Made by a program: the position numbers and the translations under genes
The notes under the pieces: generated by a model
The model's input: only the letters and a program-made list of their open reading frames with translations
What the model was told of the DNA's origin: nothing
Databases searched by the model: none
Origin: Phycisphaerae bacterium
Lineage (GTDB): Bacteria > Planctomycetota > Phycisphaerae > UBA1845
Assembly (NCBI GenBank): GCA_021604825.1
Contig: BQJS01000195.1
Location: 1-9,093, forward strand
DNA length: 9,093 nucleotides
Reading direction: 5' to 3'
Shown: positions 6,156-9,093 of the stretch, piece after piece
How positions within the stretch are numbered: position 1 is the stretch's first letter
Layout: each line of letters opens with the position of its first letter

Positions 6156-7019
6156 ATGTACACCCAGCCCAAAAAGAAGCAGTTGAATACGTCCGGCGCA
6201 TTCACGCTGGTCGAATTGTTGGTGGTCGTTTCGATCATCGCGCTACTTCTGGGTCTACTCCTTCCAAGTCTGCGCACCGCCCGCGAGCAAGCCAAGCAAC
6301 TGGCTTGCAAAAAAAACCTCACCAACATGTGGAACGGCATCTTGATCTACGCGACTGAGTACAACGATCGCGTTCCCTACATGGAACACCCGAACGATAC
6401 GCATGATCCATTCAACCCCAAGAACCGTACCGCCGTTGGGGTGGTATTGGGGCCTTACGTTGAATACCGATCTTTTCGGTGTCCTTCGGCGGTGGCGGGT
6501 TATCCTGAAACGGACCCCAATCGCAAGAACAAGTGGAAGCTAACCTACGACTTTAACACTGCCGACCAGCGAACGCCCGGTTTGGGTGTGCCATACGATG
6601 ATTCGCCCGACGCATATACCGGTAAAGAAAATGACCCTGCCGTTGCGAATGAAGTTTATTTTGATGGGCGGCCTTTGCGAAAGATTTCGGTGAACCGTCC
6701 GCCCAAGGATGAATCGACCGATGGCGAAGGCTCCGGTCCGTCGGGAAACAAAGTTGAGATCATTTGGTCGTATGGGATGCCGATGATCGCGGATACATTG
6801 GGCGAACGAACTCCGGGTGATCGCGAAGCCGGGCGGCCGCTTTACCCGCATCGTGGAACGGTTCGTCGTCAATCTGACGTTTTCCGCACATTCGTTTCGA
6901 CATCTGATCCGCGCGTCATTTCGGCGCGCCGCCCGGGGTATTTCCATCTTCAAGCCACAGGCGAACACAAACAGGTCTACCTCACGCGGTATTCGCCTGA
7001 CAGCGAGCCTTTGGACTGA
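6156..7019 (+). CDS. Type II secretion/type IV pilin-like pseudopilin
   Basis: A 287-residue protein with a prepilin-type N-terminus. A basic leader (PKKK) is followed by GAFTLVELLVVV and a hydrophobic helix up to about residue 38. If the prepilin peptidase cuts between A15 and F16, Glu20 becomes the conserved +5 glutamate, so the -1 residue is Ala instead of the usual Gly; cutting after G14 would put Glu at +6. The segments after the helix (SLRTAREQAKQLACKKNL, ILIYATEYNDRVPY, then SFRCPS with C51 and C109) resemble the large pseudopilin families of Planctomycetota. The C-terminal H-X9-DG motif of the DUF1559 group is not seen. Family members sit in the inner membrane and periplasm as fibre subunits or substrates; the exact role here is unknown. 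It is a single gene, divergent from the glycosyltransferase and converging on the CBM9-like gene. Confidence 0.88.
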   Translation: MYTQPKKKQLNTSGAFTLVELLVVVSIIALLLGLLLPSLRTAREQAKQLACKKNLTNMWNGILIYATEYNDRVPYMEHPNDTHDPFNPKNRTAVGVVLGPYVEYRSFRCPSAVAGYPETDPNRKNKWKLTYDFNTADQRTPGLGVPYDDSPDAYTGKENDPAVANEVYFDGRPLRKISVNRPPKDESTDGEGSGPSGNKVEIIWSYGMPMIADTLGERTPGDREAGRPLYPHRGTVRRQSDVFRTFVSTSDPRVISARRPGYFHLQATGEHKQVYLTRYSPDSEPLD

Positions 7020-7066
7020 GTAACCGTCCAGCCCTTCTTGCCGATCACCATCGCAGGCTTCTCTTA

Positions 7067-7723
7067 TCAGCGGGCAAGTACTGCGGTCGCCCACATCGAC
7101 GGGTCCACGTGCCAATACAAATCATCGCCGACGGTCAGATACTGCTGACCCAACGCCAAATCTTCCAGCATGTAATAGAAACCGATGCGCGGATGTTCCG
7201 CAGGATCAAATCCGCTTAGAAGCGATGCGGGAAGTATCGCCTCGATGGAGTAGCCGCGCTTGGTGATGTTTGCGGCGACGGGAATCATTCCAGCTTTAAT
7301 CGGTGATGCGTTTTCTTTCGCCCGATGGATTGGTGATGAACCGCCGATCGCTTCGGACCGCATTTTCCCACCGCCGGTTGGCAGAACAAAAAATTGCTGG
7401 CAGTAGCGGGTGGCTCGATGAATGTCGCGGGTGTCGCGCATGTCGGTGCAGATGCGCAGGTTGTCGCCCTTCCAGAAGGAGGCCGGGTCGCAGCGAAATT
7501 TCTTGTCCGGGCATTGCACCTTGCACGCGAAGGCGATGCCCTCGTCGTTCCAACACGCATAGACTTTGGCAAACGGTTCTTGGCCGTCCATCTCGCACAG
7601 ATTCGGCAGGAGGAATTCGTCCGACCAATCGGTGAGCTTACCGGTAAGCCGCGGCAGCTTGGACCGGTGATTCAATCGAATCTCGACAGCCACCAGCAAT
7701 CGATTGGGAATCAGTTGGGTCAT
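7067..7723 (-). CDS. CBM9-like (DOMON-type) domain protein downstream of uvrA
   Basis: A 218-residue protein that is essentially one carbohydrate-binding-module-9-like beta-sandwich. Supporting features are LTGKLTDWSDEFLLP (26-40), AKVYACWNDEGIAFACKV (52-69), FWKGDNLRICTDMRDTRD (83-100), the RATRYCQQFFVLPTGGG segment (103-119), and a late GYSIEAILPASLL plus PRIGFYYMLED. In CBM9-type modules the 'W.GD.l.i..DtRd' strand is the hallmark. No signal peptide or membrane helix is visible, so it should be cytoplasmic, which is odd for a sugar-binding fold; seven cysteines are also many for its size. ATG 7723 lies 5 bp after the uvrA stop, with AAGG nine bases upstream inside the end of uvrA; a TTG at 7732 would overlap that stop. 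Co-translation with uvrA is likely. A ligand cannot be named and sugar binding is not established. Confidence 0.75.
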   Translation of the reverse strand: MTQLIPNRLLVAVEIRLNHRSKLPRLTGKLTDWSDEFLLPNLCEMDGQEPFAKVYACWNDEGIAFACKVQCPDKKFRCDPASFWKGDNLRICTDMRDTRDIHRATRYCQQFFVLPTGGGKMRSEAIGGSSPIHRAKENASPIKAGMIPVAANITKRGYSIEAILPASLLSGFDPAEHPRIGFYYMLEDLALGQQYLTVGDDLYWHVDPSMWATAVLAR

Positions 7724-7728
7724 CAAAT

Positions 7729-9093
7729 TCAACCTTTCCGCGATTCGCCGTATACCTCAACGTGCTTGAGGATGGCTTTGAGCTGTTTGGGGTCGGTGTC
7801 GGCTGGCTTGCCGATCCAGAACTGGACTTCGTCAAAATCACCGTGCTTTTTCATCTCGACGCTAAAACCAAGACGCTCGATTTGTGTTGGCGTGACGGCG
7901 TGCCTGGGCATGCGCAGGTGAACACGAATGCCTTTGGGCATGTTGGTGACGATCAGCCCGACGCGGTTGCGATCGTAGGTCACGCGAATGCCGACGTTCT
8001 GTGCCCAGTCGAATTCAAGCTTCGGGCTGAACTTGCTGATTTTTCCAACAATGTCGAGCAGGCTGACTTTCGACCAACTGGCTTTCTTGCCGCGCCGCTT
8101 CATCGCCTCATGGTTGAGGTGCCAACTCTTCGGATCGATCTTCCAGGGCTCACCTTTTTTTGGATTCTCTTTCACGTCGCCAACTTTCTTGAGATACGCA
8201 TCCGCTGCCTTCTTGAAAAACTTCTTAAATGCGGTTTTCTTGATGTCTTTCTGATCGTGTACCTGAATTCGAATGCTGTCCCAATCGGTGTTGCTGTTGC
8301 GCAGGCGAACGCGCTCTTCGTTCGAGTACACCGGCAGGTCATCGCGTTCGTCAAGGGTTTTGATTTGAAGCGATTTTCGCAAACCCGTTTCGGTGAACGT
8401 GCCCCTGGGCGTGCGGATCGACAAGTACAGATGTCTTGAAGATCGCGTCAGAGCATGCAGAAACCACGGCGTCTTGCTGCCCGGCGCCTTGATCTCAACG
8501 TACGCTTGATCATTCCAATTGGTCGCAGCAAAATCCCCGACAGTTTCGATCGTGTCGATTGCCCAGGCGAGAACGCTGGGATCCCATTTGGGGCGTTTGC
8601 CGTGATAGTCCAGTTGATCTTCAAGATGCCACTTGCGACCGTCGACTTGCCACGGCATCTCGACGTCTTGCGCTTCTTCGAGAATCTTCTCGTCAATGTT
8701 GGTTTCGTTTGCGTCGGGCGATTCGGAATCGATCTTGCGCGTTTCAATCGGACCAGCCCGCAACACGCTTTTTAGTGCCGCTCCCGTTGGCGATGTCTTC
8801 ATGTTCACCAACGCTTCGGGCGTACACGCGGCAACCAGATCGCCGCCCTCGTCACCCGCTTCTGGACCCAATTCCATCACCCAGTCGCAACTCTTGATGA
8901 CGTCGAGGTTGTGCTCGATGCAGATGACCGTGTTACCCGTGTCTACCAGGCGGTGCAATACGCGCAGTAGTTTCTTGAGGTCATCGAAGTGCAAACCGGT
9001 GGTCGGTTCGTCGAGGATGTATACCGTTCGTCCGGTGGAGGGCCTGCTCAACTCGGAGGCAAGTTTGACACGCTGCGCTTCGCCGCCCGAAAG
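7729..9093 (-). CDS. uvrA: Excinuclease ABC subunit UvrA, C-terminal part with duplicated extension
   Basis: The last 454 residues of UvrA, the damage-recognition ATPase of nucleotide excision repair; the gene begins beyond the right edge. The fragment opens with the second ABC signature LSGGEAQR (9070-9093), then Walker [12 protein letters not shown], and [27 protein letters not shown] with the switch histidine. The wording is diagnostic of UvrA and not of transport ATPases. A standard UvrA would end about at TGAALKSVL (near 8761). Here some 343 residues follow: an acidic linker, then two related units beginning [11 protein letters not shown] (about 8655-8191) and [11 protein letters not shown] (about 8148-7750), separated by a lysine-rich stretch. 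I recall such tails on UvrA of Planctomycetota; their role is unknown to me. The stop TGA (7729-7731) is followed 5 bp later by the CBM9-like gene. Confidence 0.95.
   Translation of the reverse strand, partial: LSGGEAQRVKLASELSRPSTGRTVYILDEPTTGLHFDDLKKLLRVLHRLVDTGNTVICIEHNLDVIKSCDWVMELGPEAGDEGGDLVAACTPEALVNMKTSPTGAALKSVLRAGPIETRKIDSESPDANETNIDEKILEEAQDVEMPWQVDGRKWHLEDQLDYHGKRPKWDPSVLAWAIDTIETVGDFAATNWNDQAYVEIKAPGSKTPWFLHALTRSSRHLYLSIRTPRGTFTETGLRKSLQIKTLDERDDLPVYSNEERVRLRNSNTDWDSIRIQVHDQKDIKKTAFKKFFKKAADAYLKKVGDVKENPKKGEPWKIDPKSWHLNHEAMKRRGKKASWSKVSLLDIVGKISKFSPKLEFDWAQNVGIRVTYDRNRVGLIVTNMPKGIRVHLRMPRHAVTPTQIERLGFSVEMKKHGDFDEVQFWIGKPADTDPKQLKAILKHVEVYGESRKG
7750..8148 (-). repeat. UvrA C-terminal extension, second repeat unit
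   Basis: This protein-level repeat begins [11 protein letters not shown] and continues with a GKKASW segment, a helix with ILLxI-like spacing, a beta-rich stretch ending VHLRMPR and a final helix [12 protein letters not shown]. The same order of elements appears in the upstream unit at 8191-8655, so the two units look like an old internal duplication. Identity is low outside the PW..D...WHL and G(K)...W blocks. Confidence 0.55.
8191..8655 (-). repeat. UvrA C-terminal extension, first repeat unit
   Basis: This protein-level repeat begins [11 protein letters not shown], then GKRPKW, a helix [26 protein letters not shown], a beta-rich stretch with [12 protein letters not shown], and a lysine-rich end ([20 protein letters not shown]). 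It matches the order of the unit at 7750-8148 and is about 20 residues longer. Confidence 0.55.

Noticed and set aside
7020..7080. Inverted arms CTTGCC/GGGCAAG between the pseudopilin and the CBM9-like gene as a terminator
   Set aside because: The arms are short, imperfect and about 26 bases apart, and no T tract follows on either strand.
7762..8439. A 225-codon open frame on the plus strand opposite the UvrA tail
   Set aside because: The minus-strand frame is continuous with UvrA and contains two matching repeat units, so the opposite frame is a shadow. It was considered because it could have argued that the UvrA tail was not real.

Overview
The window reads as an ordinary stretch of bacterial chromosome, most likely from the phylum Planctomycetota. 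Three things point there: a UvrA with a long duplicated C-terminal extension, a CBM9-like gene packed directly behind uvrA, and a lone pseudopilin with an AFTLVELL-type N-terminus. The assignment is from recalled family features and was not confirmed by a search. No rRNA, tRNA, CRISPR array, transposase or phage gene was found.

Layout from left to right. (1) Bases 1-393, plus strand: the C-terminal end of a saccharopine dehydrogenase-family oxidoreductase, cut by the window edge. (2) Bases 394-626: a gap between converging genes that holds an 86-bp REP-like double hairpin. (3) Bases 627-5743, minus strand: four genes in one direction, transcribed as glycosyltransferase, ABC ATPase, GH20 beta-N-acetylhexosaminidase, then beta-CASP metallo-beta-lactamase-fold RNase-like protein. 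Their gaps of 20, 64 and 98 bp allow a single operon. (4) Bases 5744-6155: a 412-bp gap between divergent genes with three copies of a GATACAA-type motif and a short direct repeat, and no convincing gene. (5) Bases 6156-7019, plus strand: a type II secretion/type IV pilin-like pseudopilin. (6) Bases 7067-9093, minus strand: the C-terminal part of uvrA, cut by the right edge, followed 5 bp later by a CBM9-like protein gene.

How the genes may work together. The glycosyltransferase, the LolD/MacB-type ATPase and the hexosaminidase could all serve envelope or amino-sugar glycan metabolism, but the ATPase has no permease partner here and the hexosaminidase has no visible export signal, so this is inference. 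The uvrA pair is the tightest unit in the window, and the extended UvrA tail plus its coupled partner is the least explained part of it. I saw no clear defence system, toxin-antitoxin pair or biosynthetic cluster.
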